Shown: positions 50,939 through 59,635, counted from the first letter of the stretch. The stretch is DNA of 64,000 nt from Streptomyces sp. NRRL F-5135 (GCF_000719775.1 NZ_JOHR01000005.1:338889-402888); one strand, 5' to 3'. Notes: generated from the sequence alone by a model not told the origin. Translations and numbers: made by a program.

Positions 50939-52285
50939 ATGCCCGAGCCATCTCGCTCGAAGGAACTCCCGGTCAGCCTGCTCACGGACCCAGTGATGAT
51001 CGAGGCATGCCAGGCCAGAGACTTCGGCCGCATCTTTCAGCTGGTCAAGGCACGAGCAGGCATCTATCCGTCGATGATCGCGCGCCGCTGCGACCTGACG
51101 CCGAGCCGCGTGGGCGAGGTGATTGCCGGACGGCGGCAGCTGCTGCACATGGACGTGATCGAACGGATCTCGGACGGACTGCGCATCCCCGGACACATGC
51201 TCGGACTTGCCCGACGCTCTTGGGAGACGCCGCCCAGCCTGACGGTCACGCCGCGCGAATCGGCCGAGGTACCGGCCTCAGCCGTCGAGCCGCTTGTCGC
51301 CGGACTGCCGGGGGCGGACGTCGACAGCATTCTCGCCCTGGCGGCCGAGCGGGATCTCAGCGCGTCGACGCTGGACGCGCTGCACTCGTCGATCGCGGAC
51401 TACTGGCGCCGGGACGACGAGCATGGCGGCGAGACCTTACGGCCGGCGGTCGTCGGTCAGCTCCGCTACGTCGTCGATCTCCTCAAGGAGCAGCGTCCGG
51501 CTCCTCTGCGGGACGGCCTGCACAGCATCGCGGCCGAGCTGGCCCGGCTCACCGGGTGGACCTACTTCGACGCCCGCCAGTACCACCAGGCACGCGCCTA
51601 CTTCACCGAATCCCTCGGCCTGGCCAAGGCCATCGACGACCGCCAGTTCATGGCCAACGTCCTGGCCTGCATGAGCCTCCAGGCCACCTACCAGGACAAG
51701 CCCGGTGACGCCCTCGCACTCGTCACGGCCGCGCAGGACCAGGCCCGAACGGCCGCGGGGACGACACCGCGTGTGCTGGCCATGCTCGCGATGCGCGAAG
51801 CCTTCGCCCACGCCACCCTCGGCAACCACGGCGCGACTCACACCGCGATCTCGGAAGCCCACACCCATTTCGGACGGATCAGCACCGGTGATCCGGACCC
51901 GGCCTGGGTCGCCTACTTCGACGAGCCGAAGCTGATCGTGGACACCGGTATCGCGCACGGCCGCCTGGGCGAAGCCGCCCTCGCCGAACCCCTGATTGCG
52001 GACGCTCTGCGCCGAGAACACCAGACGAATCACCGAGGCCGCGCCTTCCACACTTTCTGGCTCGCCCGCACCCAGCTCCAACGCGGCAAACTCGACGAGG
52101 CGTGCCACACGGCCATGGACGCCCTGGCCCCGGCAGCGGCCGTCAGCTCGCAACGAGTCGCCGGCCACCTCCGGGAGTTCTACGAGCGGTTGGGCCCCTT
52201 CCGACGGGAACCGGCGGCGGTGGTGTTCGAGTCCAGGCTCCGGGAAGCGTTGCCCCGTCAGGTCAGCGGATCGCCTCGTCCATGA
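50939..52285 (+). CDS. XRE-type regulator with TPR-like sensor domain, TTA codon
   Basis: 448 residues. N-terminal HTH at about 28-75 (GRIFQLVKARAGIYPSMIAR through VIAGRRQLLHMDVIER). The rest is helical with TPR-type repeats (ARQYHQARAYFTESLGLAKA, DKPGDALALVTAAQDQARTA), a layout used for peptide-responsive regulators (RRNPP-like) and for many Streptomyces pathway regulators. Codon 167 (51437-51439) is TTA, so translation should depend on the bldA tRNA. The last 23 bases overlap the convergent Nudix gene. It very likely controls the divergent rSAM operon through the palindrome at 50865-50881. Confidence 0.8.
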   Translation: MPEPSRSKELPVSLLTDPVMIEACQARDFGRIFQLVKARAGIYPSMIARRCDLTPSRVGEVIAGRRQLLHMDVIERISDGLRIPGHMLGLARRSWETPPSLTVTPRESAEVPASAVEPLVAGLPGADVDSILALAAERDLSASTLDALHSSIADYWRRDDEHGGETLRPAVVGQLRYVVDLLKEQRPAPLRDGLHSIAAELARLTGWTYFDARQYHQARAYFTESLGLAKAIDDRQFMANVLACMSLQATYQDKPGDALALVTAAQDQARTAAGTTPRVLAMLAMREAFAHATLGNHGATHTAISEAHTHFGRISTGDPDPAWVAYFDEPKLIVDTGIAHGRLGEAALAEPLIADALRREHQTNHRGRAFHTFWLARTQLQRGKLDEACHTAMDALAPAAAVSSQRVAGHLREFYERLGPFRREPAAVVFESRLREALPRQVSGSPRP

Positions 52286-52796
52286 GCACGTAGAGCAGTC
52301 CGACGAGGGAGCCACTGCTGACGATCTCTCGGCGGTCGATCATGCCCCGCACATCGGCCAGCGGGATCCACTCGATGCGGTCCGACTCATTCTTTTCGGT
52401 CGGCGGGCCCTCGTACGTCGCCGTGTCAGCGCGGAAGATGTGGTGCTGGGAGTCGGTGATGCCATTGGCCGGCTCGGCGTAGATCAGTGGCGTGATCGGA
52501 CCGGGCCTCCAGCCGGTCTCCTCCAACACCTCACGGGCCGCCGCTTCGGCCGGGGTCTCGCCCTCCTCGACCAACCCCATGGGCAACTCCCACGCCCACG
52601 CGTTCGTGATGAACCGGTGTCGCCACATCATCAGCACTTCGCGCCGCTCGTTGACGACAGCGGCCACCGCCAGGTGCCGGAGCTTGACGACGTGGTGCTC
52701 CCAGCGGTTCCCGTCCGGTGTCTCGACGTCGGTGAGCCACAGGTTCACCCAGCTGTTCTCGTAGATCGGACGTTCCCCGTGGATCTTCCACTGCAT
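52263..52796 (-). CDS. Nudix hydrolase
   Basis: 177 residues from the ATG at 52796, with GGAGAGGGG 9 bases upstream. Complete Nudix box GLVEEGETPAEAAAREVLEE followed by TGW. The family hydrolyses nucleoside diphosphate-X compounds; an ADP-ribose-like substrate is possible given IHGERPIYENSWVNLWLTDV but not shown. Nudix genes (Pif type) accompany KorSA-like repressors in integrative elements such as pSAM2, which fits the GntR gene at the other end of this island. It converges on the XRE gene with 23 bp overlap. Confidence 0.85.
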   Translation of the reverse strand: MQWKIHGERPIYENSWVNLWLTDVETPDGNRWEHHVVKLRHLAVAAVVNERREVLMMWRHRFITNAWAWELPMGLVEEGETPAEAAAREVLEETGWRPGPITPLIYAEPANGITDSQHHIFRADTATYEGPPTEKNESDRIEWIPLADVRGMIDRREIVSSGSLVGLLYVLMDEAIR

Positions 52797-52843
52797 CGCT
52801 GCGGCCCCTCTCCATCGGCCTCCAGCATCGCAGAGCCGGGGCC

Positions 52844-52858
52844 AACTAGAGCTAGGTT
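52844..52858. promoter_or_regulatory. CTAG-rich palindromic site before the Nudix gene
   Basis: AACTAGAGCTAGGTT, 48 bp upstream of the Nudix start. It has two CTAG units like the sites at the GntR promoter (41381-41411), though separated by 2 rather than 4 bases; its reverse complement shares CTAGCTCTA with 41388-41396. Confidence 0.4.
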
Positions 52859-52861
52859 CAC

Positions 52862-53170
52862 CGGGGATTCGTGTCATGCCGACGAGAACGTGGGCGCTGC
52901 CCGAACGACGACTCCGCCGGCCCGTCGTACGGCACGATGCTGTTCGCGCCCGTGCTCGCCGAGCCGGCGAGCACGAACGTCAGCGTCTTCCGGCTGTCGG
53001 AGAGGGGCGGCGTTCAGGGCGCGCACGTTCCGGCAGTCGTTGAGCCGCAGGTGCTGGGACAGCCGCTCGTGGAACGTCGGAGAGGCCTCCACGGCGACCA
53101 CTTGTCCGTCGGCGCCGACGGACAAGTGGTCGCGAGCACGCTGAAGTAGCCGAGGTTCGCGCGTTCTCGC
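52862..53170 (-). pseudogene. FkbM-type methyltransferase relic
   Basis: Three reading-frame segments on the minus strand join into a recognisable FkbM SAM-methyltransferase: ANLGYFSVLA (motif I), then in another frame VGADGQVVAVEASPTFHERL and SQHLRLNDCRNVRALNA, then in a third frame SDSRKTLTFVLAGSASTGAN followed by SIVPYDGPAESSF. At least two frameshifts are needed and both ends are missing, leaving about 100 of the usual 230-280 residues. It is dead DNA at the right edge of the island. Confidence 0.75.
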
Positions 53171-53293
53171 GGAACCTTGGGCGTGAAGGCTCTCCCGGGT
53201 CAGAGCCGCGCCCTCGCCCCGTAGTCCCCTCGTACCCGTCCGTATCCCGGACTGCCGATGCTGCCGCCCCGCTGTTGTATCTAAGCTGTGTGC

Positions 53294-53974
53294 ATGCCCT
53301 CAGCAGCCGCTGTCCCCGCACCCGCGCCCGCCAAACGACCTCCCGCCGCCGACCGTGTCTACAGCCATGTCAAGAAAGCCGTGCTCGACCGCCGCTACGA
53401 AGGCGGCACCCTGCTCACGGAGGGGGAGCTCGCCGAGGCCGTCGGAGTGTCCCGTACGCCCGTGCGCGAGGCGCTCCTCAAGCTCGAGGTCGAAGGGCTG
53501 ATCAAGCTCTATCCCAAGAAGGGCGCCCTCGTCCTCGCCGTCTCCGCGCAGGAGATCGCGGACGTGGTGGAGACCCGGCTGCTGGTCGAGGAGTTCGCCG
53601 TGCGGAAGGCCGTACCCGCCCCCGCGCGGCTGCTGGAACGGCTCGCGGAGCTCCTGGAGGAACAGCGTCGGAGGGCCGGCGAAGGGGACCTCGCGGCCGT
53701 GGCCGTCACCGACCGGTCCTTCCACGCCGAGATCGTGCGGAACGCGGGCAACGAGATCCTCTCCAAGCTGTACGACCAGCTCAGGGACCGGCAGCTGCGG
53801 ATGGGCGTGGCCGTGATGGAGGCACACCCCGACCGCATCGCCAAGAACATCACCGAGCACGCCGAACTGCTCGAGACCATCAGAGCGGGCGACGCCGAGG
53901 CCGCCGCCTCGTGCGTGCGCCGCCACGTCAGCCGCGTCAAGGTGCTGGTCCGTGGAGAGGCGGGGAGCCGGTGA
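53294..53974 (+). CDS. GntR-family regulator (FadR/FCD type)
   Basis: 226 residues. Winged helix GGTLLTEGELAEAVGVSRTP then VREALLKLEVEGLIKLYPKK, followed by an all-helical FCD effector domain with the metal-binding residues in DRSFHAEIVR and ITEHAELLETI. The start is the ATG at 53294; TAAGCT ends 6 bases before it and no ribosome site is seen, so a leaderless mRNA is possible. It overlaps the MFS gene by 4 bases (GTGA) and probably controls it, with the transported compound or its metabolite as ligand. Confidence 0.88.
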   Translation: MPSAAAVPAPAPAKRPPAADRVYSHVKKAVLDRRYEGGTLLTEGELAEAVGVSRTPVREALLKLEVEGLIKLYPKKGALVLAVSAQEIADVVETRLLVEEFAVRKAVPAPARLLERLAELLEEQRRRAGEGDLAAVAVTDRSFHAEIVRNAGNEILSKLYDQLRDRQLRMGVAVMEAHPDRIAKNITEHAELLETIRAGDAEAAASCVRRHVSRVKVLVRGEAGSR

Positions 53975-55275
53975 GCAGCGCGGTCTCCGCCACCCTGCCC
54001 GGCGATCCGCCCGGCGGCCGCCGGGCCGCCTGGATCTGGGGCATCGGCGTCGCCGTCTACTTCGTCGCCGTGATCTTCCGTACGAGCCTGGGCGTGGCCG
54101 GCCTCGACGCCGCCGACCGGTTCGACGTGAACGCCTCGGCCCTGTCGACGTTCTCCATAATCCAGTTGCTCGTGTACGCGGGCATGCAGATACCCGTCGG
54201 CCTGCTGGTCGACCGGCTCGGCACCAAGAAGGTGCTGACGATCGGCGTCGTGCTGTTCACCGTCGGACAGCTCGGCTTCGCCTTCTCCCCCTCGTACGGC
54301 ATGGCGCTCGTCTCCCGGGCCCTGCTCGGCTGTGGTGACGCGATGACGTTCATCAGCGTGCTGCGGCTCGGCACCCGCTGGTTCCCGGCCCGTCGCGGCC
54401 CGATGATCGCGCAGTTCGCCGGGCTCATCGGCATGGCGGGCAACCTCGTCTCCACCATCGTCATCTCCCGCACCCTGCACGGCCTCGGCTGGACCGCGAC
54501 CTTCGCGGGCAGCGCCCTCGCCGGCGCCTTCGTCCTCGTACTGGTGCTGCTCTTCCTGAAGGACCACCCGGAGGGGTACGAGCCGCCGCCCGCCGAGCAC
54601 GCCGGCGCCACGTACGTGCGCCGGCAGATCGCCGCCGCCTGGCGCGAACCCGGCACGCGGCTTGGCCTGTGGGTGCACTTCACCACTCAGTTCCCCGCGA
54701 TGTTCTTCCTGCTCCTGTGGGGCATGCCGTTCCTGGTCGAGGCGCAGGGGCTGTCCCGGGCCGTCGCCGGTGAGCTGCTGACCCTGATCGTGCTCTCCAA
54801 CATGGTCGTCGGCCTGGTGTACGGGCAGGTCATCGGCCGCCACCACGCCGCCCGCGCGCCGCTGGCCCTCGGCACGGTCGGGGCGACGGCCCTGCTGTGG
54901 GCCGCGACGCTCGCGTACCCCGGTGACCGGGCCCCGATGGGTCTGCTGATCGCGCTCTGCGTCGTCCTCGGCGCCTGTGGCCCCGCCTCGATGATCGGCT
55001 TCGACTTCGCCCGGCCCGCGAACCCGCCGGAGCGTCAGGGAACGGCCTCCGGAATCGTCAATATGGGTGGTTTCACGGCCTCGATGACGACGTTGCTCGC
55101 GGTCGGCGTTCTGCTGGACGCGACAGACGACAACTTCCGGATCGCCTTCAGTTCCCTCTTCGTCCTCCAGGCGCTGGGGGCCGTACAGATCTTGCGGCTA
55201 CGGGCGCGTACCGCGCGCCGCGAGCGGGAACGGCTGGTGGCCAGCCGGGTGGAGGCCGTGCACGTACCGGTGTGA
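53971..55275 (+). CDS. Major facilitator superfamily transporter
   Basis: 434 residues from the GTG at 53971 inside the stop of the regulator gene. Twelve hydrophobic segments; the MFS loop 2-3 motif is VDRLGTKK and the loop 8-9 equivalent is VIGRHHAAR. The N-terminal helix IWGIGVAVYFVAVIFRTSLG is typical for the anion/carboxylate-type MFS group. The substrate is not predictable. Cotranscribed with its GntR regulator; a GC-rich hairpin separates it from the convergent next gene. Confidence 0.9.
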   Translation: MSSAVSATLPGDPPGGRRAAWIWGIGVAVYFVAVIFRTSLGVAGLDAADRFDVNASALSTFSIIQLLVYAGMQIPVGLLVDRLGTKKVLTIGVVLFTVGQLGFAFSPSYGMALVSRALLGCGDAMTFISVLRLGTRWFPARRGPMIAQFAGLIGMAGNLVSTIVISRTLHGLGWTATFAGSALAGAFVLVLVLLFLKDHPEGYEPPPAEHAGATYVRRQIAAAWREPGTRLGLWVHFTTQFPAMFFLLLWGMPFLVEAQGLSRAVAGELLTLIVLSNMVVGLVYGQVIGRHHAARAPLALGTVGATALLWAATLAYPGDRAPMGLLIALCVVLGACGPASMIGFDFARPANPPERQGTASGIVNMGGFTASMTTLLAVGVLLDATDDNFRIAFSSLFVLQALGAVQILRLRARTARRERERLVASRVEAVHVPV

Positions 55276-55329
55276 AGGGTCGTGAGGGGCGAGGCCGAAG
55301 AGGAGAGGAGAGGAGGGGAAGGGAGGGAC

Positions 55330-55354
55330 CGGGGCCCCAGTTCCCGGGGCCCCG
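55330..55354. terminator. GC-rich hairpin between convergent genes
   Basis: CGGGGCCCC (55330-55338) and GGGGCCCCG (55346-55354), 7-nt loop, between the MFS gene and the convergent gene ending at 55373. Could act in both directions. Confidence 0.55.
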
Positions 55355-55372
55355 TGCGACGCGCGCGGCTCC

Positions 55373-56197
55373 CTACGGCGTCACCGCGAACTCGCGCAGG
55401 ATCGCCTCGGCCAGCTCCTGATCGCCGTCGATCTTGATCCGGTCCGCCACCGCCGCCGACCGTACCCGTCCGCACGCCAGCCGGTAGTACGTCTCCCAGT
55501 CCGTCGCCAGGGACACCACGGGGCCGAGCGACGGCGAGCCGTCGATCGAGCCGCGTCCCTCCGCGTTCACCCGGACCGTACGGAGGAACTCCACCGGCCC
55601 GCTCACGTCGATGACGACCGCCGAATGCGGCGGCACCCCGGCGTCCTTGGCGACCACCTTCGGCAGCGCCTCCAGCAGCACGTCGCGCGCGACCTGCGCG
55701 CCGGGGCCGTCGAGGTTGCCGGGCTTGTCCAGCGCGTGCCGCAGGTCCTGCTCGTGCACCCACACGTCGAACGCCCGCATCCGCAGGGCCGTTTCGAGGG
55801 TCTGCCGGCTGCGCAGCGGCGCCGGGACCATGGTGTCGGGATCGCGGTTCTCGTTGCGGAGCTGACGGTTGCGCCGGATGACGGTGTACTCCAGCTCGGA
55901 GACGATCTCCAGTCCGGTGTGGTGCCGCCGCACGTCGACCTGGAGCTCCATGTAGCGCGCGGAATCGCTCCGTACGTGGTACAGGTCGCGCGGGAGCGAG
56001 TGGATCGGCCGTGGGTCCCCGAGCATCTCGCACTCCATCCCGATGACGTGCGAGACGACGTCCCGCACGGACCAGCCCGGGCACGGCGTTCGCCTGTTCC
56101 ACTCGCCCTCGACGAGTGGCTGCACCAGCTCGGTCAGCGCCTCGATGGAGTGGGACCAGGCGTCGGCGTAGTTCTGAAGGCTGGGATGGACGGTCAC
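55373..56197 (-). CDS. Maleylpyruvate-isomerase-family (DinB-fold) protein
   Basis: 274 residues. The N-terminal four-helix metal-dependent hydrolase fold includes LVEGEWNRRTPCPGWSVRDV followed by VSHVIGMECE, whose His/Glu residues are the usual metal or thiol-cofactor site, and the typical AFDVWVHEQDLRHAL helix. A C-terminal alpha/beta SCP2-like part follows (GRGSIDGSPSLGPVVSLATD). Many actinobacterial members use mycothiol; the reaction here is unknown. Monocistronic, minus strand. Confidence 0.85.
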   Translation of the reverse strand: MTVHPSLQNYADAWSHSIEALTELVQPLVEGEWNRRTPCPGWSVRDVVSHVIGMECEMLGDPRPIHSLPRDLYHVRSDSARYMELQVDVRRHHTGLEIVSELEYTVIRRNRQLRNENRDPDTMVPAPLRSRQTLETALRMRAFDVWVHEQDLRHALDKPGNLDGPGAQVARDVLLEALPKVVAKDAGVPPHSAVVIDVSGPVEFLRTVRVNAEGRGSIDGSPSLGPVVSLATDWETYYRLACGRVRSAAVADRIKIDGDQELAEAILREFAVTP

Positions 56198-56509
56198 GGG
56201 ACCCCTCGGCGGTTCTGCGGTACGCGGGCTGGCGGTCGGCTTGCGGGCTGCGGGCTGCGTGGGAGGCTCGGCAGCTAAGTTACGCTGCCCGATGGCCCCC
56301 TGGCAGTGCTTTCGTGTGACGATCGTAGGCCCGAGTTGACGTCGGGAACGCCAGGACGGTGGTACTGTGCCCGGCCTCGGTTCACCGAGACCGGGGCGTA
56401 CGGTGTGAATCGGTGCAATCGGGCGGCGGAGGCGGGCAACGGAAACGGCCGACGCGAGCCGGTGCGGCCGGGCCCGGAGTCCGGATGGTCACCATCGCTG
56501 CGGCGCGGG

Positions 56510-56963
56510 TCAGCCGCGCGCGGGCTCGCCCCTGTCCCACAACTCCTCGCTGTGCTCGGCGAAGCGGTCGAACATGCCGCTGTTCCCCTGTCCGCGCAGG
56601 TGGAGGAGGGGGAGTCGTGCCCGACCAGCCGTGCGAGGTGGGGTGTCACCAGCGCGTCGTGATCGAAACGGAAGACGGACGGACCCACGTGATCGACCGC
56701 GTCTTCCCGGGCGCTGAATCGGGCCTCAAATCCCTCCAAGGGGCCGAGCCGGGCCAGGTGTTCCAGCCTGATCCTGATACGTGTGGAGACGGTCAGGGCG
56801 ACCACGGAGATCCCGACGACCAGGAGGATCGCCGCAAGCGAACGGTCGGTTTCCTGCGGCCGGGAAGCGAGGGCGGCCGGTGACGTCGTGAGCGGCTTGT
56901 GCTCCTGCCCGGTGCCGGGGAACCGGACTGAGCCGTGACTCGTTCAGCGACGACGGGCTCCAT
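56510..56963 (-). pseudogene. Small membrane protein broken by two apparent 1-base deletions
   Basis: Strong coding signal jumps frame twice. Frame 1 starts at the ATG at 56963 (MEPVVAERVTAQSGS). Frame 2 codes KPLTTSPAALASRPQETDRS, the helix LAAILLVVGISVVALTV, then RIRLEHLARLGPLEGFEARF up to LVGHDS. Frame 3 codes LLHLRGQGNSGMFDRFAEHS and EELWDRGEPARG with a TGA at 56510. Adding one C to the CCCC run near 56905 and one to the CCCCC run near 56610 restores a single 151-residue protein. It is either a recent pseudogene or, more likely, homopolymer errors in the assembly. Function unknown; one membrane helix. Confidence 0.75.
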
Positions 56964-57008
56964 GGTGCGTGTGTCATGAAGAGAGTCGGTAGTGGCACTC
57001 TTGAAGGC

Positions 57009-58973
57009 ATGACTAAGCGTGCCCGCGTCCGCGCCCCTGAGCTGCGAGGACGGTCCTGGATCAACACCGGCGGCAAGGAACTGTCCCTCGCGGACTTCCG
57101 AGGTCGCGCAGTGATCCTGGATTTTTGGACGTTCTGCTGCATCAACTGTCTGCACGTCCTGGACGAGCTGCGCGAGCTGGAGGAGAAGCACCGCGACACC
57201 GTCGTGATCATCGGGGTGCACTCGCCGAAGTTCGTGCACGAGGCGGATCACCAGGCCGTCGTCGACGCCGTCGAGCGGTACGAGGTGCACCACCCCGTCC
57301 TGGACGATCCCGAGCTGGCCACCTGGAAGCAGTACGCCGTACGGGCCTGGCCCACGCTCGTCGTGATCGACCCCGAGGGATATGTCGTCGCCCAGCACGC
57401 GGGCGAGGGGCACGCGCACGCGCTCGAGACCCTGGTGGGAGAGCTGGAGGCCGAACACGCCGCCAAGGGGACACTGCGGCGCGGGGACGGGCCGTACGTG
57501 CCGCCGGAGCCGGTGGCCACCGATCTGCGCTTCCCCGGCAAGGCGCTCGTCCTCCCCGACGGTCACCTCCTGGTCTCGGACTCCACCCGGCACCAGCTCG
57601 TGGAGCTGGCGGAGGACAGCGAGACGGTCGTGCGCCGCATCGGCTCGGGCGAGCGCGGTTTCGGCCCCGGTTCGTTCAGCGAGCCGCAGGGGCTCGCCCT
57701 GCTCCCGGACGGCCGGGTGATCGTCGCGGACACCGTCAACCACGCGCTGCGCGCGTACGACCCGGCCGACGGCACGATCGAGACCGTCGCCGGGACCGGC
57801 AGGCAGTGGTGGCAGGGCTCGCCGTCGGCCGGGCCGGCCCTGGAGGTGGATCTCTCCTCGCCGTGGGACGTCGCCTGGTGGCAGGACCGGGTGTGGATCG
57901 CGATGGCCGGGGTGCACCAGCTGTGGACGTACGACCCGGCCACCGGGACCGTCGAGGCCGCGGCCGGCACCACCAACGAGGGGCTGGTGGACGGGCCGGC
58001 GGACCAGGCGTGGTTCGCCCAGCCGTCCGGGCTCGCGGCGGCCGGGGACCGGCTGTGGGTCGCCGACTCGGAGACCAGCGCCCTGCGGTACGTCGAGCGG
58101 GCTCCTGACGGCGAAACCGCGGATGCCGCAGGCAGCGCGGACGCCACGGGCGCCACAGCCACGGCCGACGGCGGGTCCGCAGCAGACGCCGGGTCCGCGG
58201 CCGCCGGTGGCGGCGGCTTCGTGGTCCGTACGGCCCTGGGCACCGGCCTCTTCGACTTCGGCCACCGCGACGGCGAGGCCGGGCAGGCCCTGCTCCAGCA
58301 CCCGCTGGGCGTCACCGCGCTGCCCGACGGCTCGGTGGCCGTCTCGGACACGTACAACCATGCCCTGCGCCGCTACGCGCCCGGCGCGCACGAGGGCGCT
58401 CCCGGCGAGGTGACCACGCTCGCCACGGATCTGCGCGAGCCCAGCGACGCCGTGCTGGTCGGTGAGGACATCGTCGTGGTCGAGTCCGCGCGCCACCGGC
58501 TGACCCGGCTGCGGCTGCCGGACGAGGCGGTCCGCGTGGAGGCCGTCGCCCATCGCACGCGGCGGGCCGCCACGGAGGTCGCGCCGGGCCCGCTCCGGCT
58601 GGACGTGCTCTTCTCGGCCCCGACGGGCCAGAAGCTCGACACGCGGTACGGTCCCTCCACCCGGCTCCTGGTCTCCGCCACCCCGCCCGAGCTGCTGGCG
58701 GAGGGCGCCGGTTCCGGTACGGACCTCAGCCGCGACCTGGTGCTGGCCGACGGGGTGCCGGAGGGCGTCCTGCACGTCTCGGCGATGGCCGCGTCCTGTG
58801 ACGACGACCCCGCCAACGAATACCCGGCCTGCCATGTGCACCAGCAGGACTGGGGAGTGCCGGTCCGCGTGAGCGGTACGGACGCCACGAGTGGCACGGG
58901 GGGCTCCGACGGTACGGGAGCCGCCCGCCTCGCGCTCGTGCTCGCCGGGCTCGACGCCCCGGCCGACGCCTGA
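57009..58973 (+). CDS. Thioredoxin-like protein with NHL repeats
   Basis: 654 residues from the ATG at 57009. The N-terminal thioredoxin/AhpC-like domain (1-160) carries the redox pair in DFWTFCCINCLHVLDEL (CINC). NHL-type propeller repeats follow (LPDGHLLVSDSTRHQLVELA; LLPDGRVIVADTVNHALRAY; LPDGSVAVSDTYNHALRRYA), and a final beta-rich region has a Cys pair (SCDDDPANEYPACHVHQQDW). This is the NHLRC2-like architecture, cytosolic without a signal peptide. An Ala/Gly/Asp low-complexity loop sits at about residues 370-400. Divergent from the frameshifted membrane gene. Confidence 0.88.
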   Translation: MTKRARVRAPELRGRSWINTGGKELSLADFRGRAVILDFWTFCCINCLHVLDELRELEEKHRDTVVIIGVHSPKFVHEADHQAVVDAVERYEVHHPVLDDPELATWKQYAVRAWPTLVVIDPEGYVVAQHAGEGHAHALETLVGELEAEHAAKGTLRRGDGPYVPPEPVATDLRFPGKALVLPDGHLLVSDSTRHQLVELAEDSETVVRRIGSGERGFGPGSFSEPQGLALLPDGRVIVADTVNHALRAYDPADGTIETVAGTGRQWWQGSPSAGPALEVDLSSPWDVAWWQDRVWIAMAGVHQLWTYDPATGTVEAAAGTTNEGLVDGPADQAWFAQPSGLAAAGDRLWVADSETSALRYVERAPDGETADAAGSADATGATATADGGSAADAGSAAAGGGGFVVRTALGTGLFDFGHRDGEAGQALLQHPLGVTALPDGSVAVSDTYNHALRRYAPGAHEGAPGEVTTLATDLREPSDAVLVGEDIVVVESARHRLTRLRLPDEAVRVEAVAHRTRRAATEVAPGPLRLDVLFSAPTGQKLDTRYGPSTRLLVSATPPELLAEGAGSGTDLSRDLVLADGVPEGVLHVSAMAASCDDDPANEYPACHVHQQDWGVPVRVSGTDATSGTGGSDGTGAARLALVLAGLDAPADA

Positions 58974-59084
58974 CACGCAGAGGGGTGTTCTGACGCGCAC
59001 CGGTGTCTGACGCGCCCAGGTGTCCGGCGCGCCCGGGCTTCCGGCTCGCGTCGACGCCCGGCACACGTGTCGTCGGCGACACGC

Positions 59085-59312
59085 TCAGTAACGAGTGTGG
59101 TGGTCGTCCCGGTCCACGACGGTCGGGGCGACCGGCGGGACGACAGCCCGCCGACGGCGGGCGATGCTGGTGAACGTGGCGATACCGATGATGCCGACCG
59201 CCATCATGATCAGACCGACCAGATCGAGATTGACCGTGTCGATCTCCCAGTCGGTCGCGAAGGTGAGGATCGCCCCCACCGCGACAAGAACGATGCATCC
59301 GCCTATGCCCAT
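59085..59312 (-). CDS. Small two-helix membrane protein (DUF6458-like)
   Basis: 75 residues from the ATG at 59312, with AGGAGG 8 bases upstream; longer in-frame starts lack such a site. Starts MGIGGCIVLVAVGAILTFAT, then DWEIDTVNLDLVGLIMMAVG and a second helix. The pattern MGIG-helix-VNLDLVG-helix matches the DUF6458 family. The C-terminus is polar with DRDDHH. Role unknown. Confidence 0.75.
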   Translation of the reverse strand: MGIGGCIVLVAVGAILTFATDWEIDTVNLDLVGLIMMAVGIIGIATFTSIARRRRAVVPPVAPTVVDRDDHHTRY

Positions 59313-59635
59313 GAATCCCGCCTCCTGTGTGAGTGGTGGTCGTTCCGGGCCATGGGTTCGCGTACCCCCGTCCGGAACGGCCATGCGGGCGGCGGCCGTT
59401 CGAGGCGATGCCCGGTCGGGCCGGCGGACGTGCGAGTCGGCGGACGTGAGAGTCACGGTCGGCCTGGTCGGCGGCCGTACGGGCGGCGGGTGCGGGAGCG
59501 ACGGACGTGCGGGCCACGGGCGGACCGGCCGCTCACCTCTTGCGGGCCGGCTGCCACAGCCTCGTGCGGCTGCTCAGCCTCGCGCGGACCGGCTGCTCGC
59601 CTCGGGCGGTCGAACAGGGCCGCACCGCCCGGGCG

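Noticed and set aside
56617..56883. Plus-strand frame with GGAGG and GTG (MPDQPCEVGCHQRVV)
   Set aside because: It is antisense to the strongly biased minus-strand membrane protein; the ribosome-site match is incidental.
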